Shown: positions 62,419 to 64,000 of the stretch, piece by piece
Numbering within the stretch: the first letter of the stretch is position 1
How the letters are laid out: each line of letters begins with the position of its first letter
Source of the DNA: Anticarsia gemmatalis
Taxonomy: Eukaryota > Arthropoda > Insecta > Lepidoptera > Erebidae
DNA: 64,000 bases
Direction of reading: 5' to 3'
NCBI RefSeq assembly: GCF_050436995.1
Contig: NC_134754.1
Coordinates: 4,643,001 to 4,707,000 of the forward strand
Program-made: the position numbers and the translations under genes
Notes under the pieces: generated by a model
What the model saw: only the letters and a program-made list of their open reading frames with translations
The model's database searches: none
Told to the model about the DNA's origin: nothing

Positions 62419-64000
62419 CTGTAAAGCAATATGTTTTTAAAGCTTAAAATATCTTTGACACATACAATCTTTTTCTTTTACAGCCTGGGCAAAACAAAAG
62501 AGGATCTGTTAGTTAGGCTTGGCAGCAACTTGAATTTATGATTGTGAATAAAAAATATACTAAAATGTGCCTAATTTTCAACAAGAATGTTGTAATGAAA
62601 TTAGCAATGGTAACATGCGTGTTCGCGTTTATTCTCGAATTTTATCATATAATAAACATGCAAAGCGAAAGTTTAAAAGTTATGGAGGACTGCTGCCGAA
62701 AACGACTTCAGTTTCTTAGTAAAACAGTATAAATAAACTATATATTACAGAAGTGAAATACTAAAACGTATTATCAAATAAAGATGTAACTAAATAAGCC
62801 TGCTGTAAAATACCTACGATGAAACGAATAGAGGGCACATTTTAATTGTCTTTATTTTAAAAGCGTCGAGCCGAAAAAGGATATGAATGAGTAATACATC
62901 ATAGTTTGAAAGAACGAGTATGTTTACGTAAGCTACCGTAGCATTACCATGTTTCCTTATTAATAACGCTAATTGACTTATATTGACTTTGAATGAGTAA
63001 GCTCACTATCTGCTATCGGCTTCCGAATTGACTTTCGAACTTGCAACTGTATTTTAGTCACTGCTCCCTAAATAAGGAGTCAAGGAAAGGCTTTAGATAT
63101 GAGTAATATTTACATGGAATTAATGAATAAACTGTAACGTTGCTTTTACCGTGACTTGGTCCAAATTCAAAACTTTTATTCAAATGTGAAAATCTTATAA
63201 AATCAAAATTATTCATAGATTATTGAATTTGATCTAAAATTTTGTAAAAAAAATATTTAATAAGAATTTTAAAGAAACCCAAAACTCTTCTGAAAATGTA
63301 AATAATGTATCGCGATAAATAACCTATAGTTTACTCATTCATAATAGGCCAGTGTGGGAGACAAATGACAATAGTACTATGGCCGAAAAACAGCAGTCAA
63401 ACAGCAATCGGTTATTAATAAACAGCCTACGCTTGCGGCTTCCATTTACGCATATTTATCTGGTAAGTACTACTCAACATTTTTGGAATTATAAAGCCGA
63501 TCTCCATGATGGTAACAAAATGCCACGATACGTTGAGTAGACGCATCCTCACTTAATTCAAAAGTTTTCTTTATAACCGCGCACTCCACAAAAAAAGAAA
63601 ACAATGTGATATTTTGTATATATGTTACTGTAAAAGCCCGAACTCTGGCAAATCCTAAGATTTTCCGGTAAAACCTAAGATTTACCAACTCTCAATGGTA
63701 AAAGTCCGAACAAGCCGGAGTTTAAAATCTGTGTTACGGTATATAAAAAAATCCTCCTTCATAACTATGTTTATAACTATTTCACGGTATAATTATATAC
63801 TGTGACATAGTTATAAAGAAGGAGTTTTGGGCACAGCGACATGGGTAGGTTAGGTTAGAAGGCTAAGGTGGGAGCGAGCGAAGCGAAGCTCCCACCTTAG
63901 CCTTCGTGGTTATTTTTTTTTAACCACTCAGTAGGAGGAGCCCCGCGAAGCGGGGCTCCGGCGACATCTCGACATCATCAAGTGAATATAGGTAAAAGTT
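62419..64000. other. Apaf-1 upstream intron/flank with palindromic repeats; no exon recognised
   Basis: No CARD-like frame was found on the minus strand, although the Apaf-1 reading frame must continue upstream through the acceptor at 62419-62420. The right end is repeat-rich: aggttaggttagaaggc words, an 18-bp-arm hairpin around 63853-63900, and the palindrome GGAGCCCCGC-GAA-GCGGGGCTCC at 63937-63959. Confidence 0.45.
63853..63959. repeat. Two strong GC-rich hairpins at the window edge
   Basis: GAAGGCTAAGGTGGGAGC pairs with GCTCCCACCTTAGCCTTC around gagcgaagcgaa. Forty bases on, GGAGCCCCGC pairs with GCGGGGCTCC around gaa. Both loops share the word gaagc/gcgaag. This is probably the interior or terminus of a DNA transposon that continues off the window. 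Confidence 0.6.

Overview
The window is animal nuclear DNA from an insect, almost certainly a moth or butterfly (Lepidoptera). The basis is spliced genes with GT-AG introns, AATAAA-type poly(A) signals, an AT-rich background, homologues of animal cell-cycle and apoptosis genes, and several interspersed repeat families typical of lepidopteran genomes: tRNA-derived SINEs, mariner and hAT derivatives, and an element ending in a GCGGGTCAGCTAGT-like motif. No species can be named from the sequence alone.

Four protein-coding genes are supported. (1) About 1240-18191 (+): a 13-exon SLC6-type (neurotransmitter:sodium symporter fold) membrane protein, bedraggled-like, with a long acidic N-terminal tail and a C-terminal tail carrying PPxY motifs. 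Its penultimate coding exon has been amplified together with its 5' splice site into a 145-bp tandem array of about 32 copies (12191-16798). (2) About 35215-38110 (+): a cytosolic-type acetyl-CoA acetyltransferase (thiolase) with a TATA promoter and a non-coding first exon. The usual catalytic GHP motif reads TNP. (3) About 41300-45990 (+): Cdc20/Fizzy, the APC/C activator, complete in ten exons with C-box, WD40 propeller and C-terminal Ile-Arg tail. (4) 49371-62418 (-): an Apaf-1/Dark apoptosome protein, 17 exons covering NB-ARC, winged-helix and WD40 regions. The N-terminal CARD exon(s) were not found and probably lie past the right edge. Its Walker A lysine position is serine. Genes 3 and 4 are convergent.

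Between the genes, 20.2-35.1 kb is a gene-poor stretch holding only repeats: SINE copies, a DUF7869-type transposon-protein relic, a 1.5-kb TIR element with TA target duplications, and fold-back MITEs. Smaller TEs sit in introns, notably an inverted pair in SLC6 intron 11, a 214-bp mariner MITE, and a 1.1-kb hAT element with perfect 8-bp target duplications in the Apaf-1 gene.

The strongest leads are the exon/5'-splice-site minisatellite in the SLC6 gene, the thiolase with an Asn in place of the active-site His, and the Apaf-1 homologue with a lysine-less P-loop. All exon boundaries below were derived by hand from splice signals and reading-phase continuity. No homology search was run.
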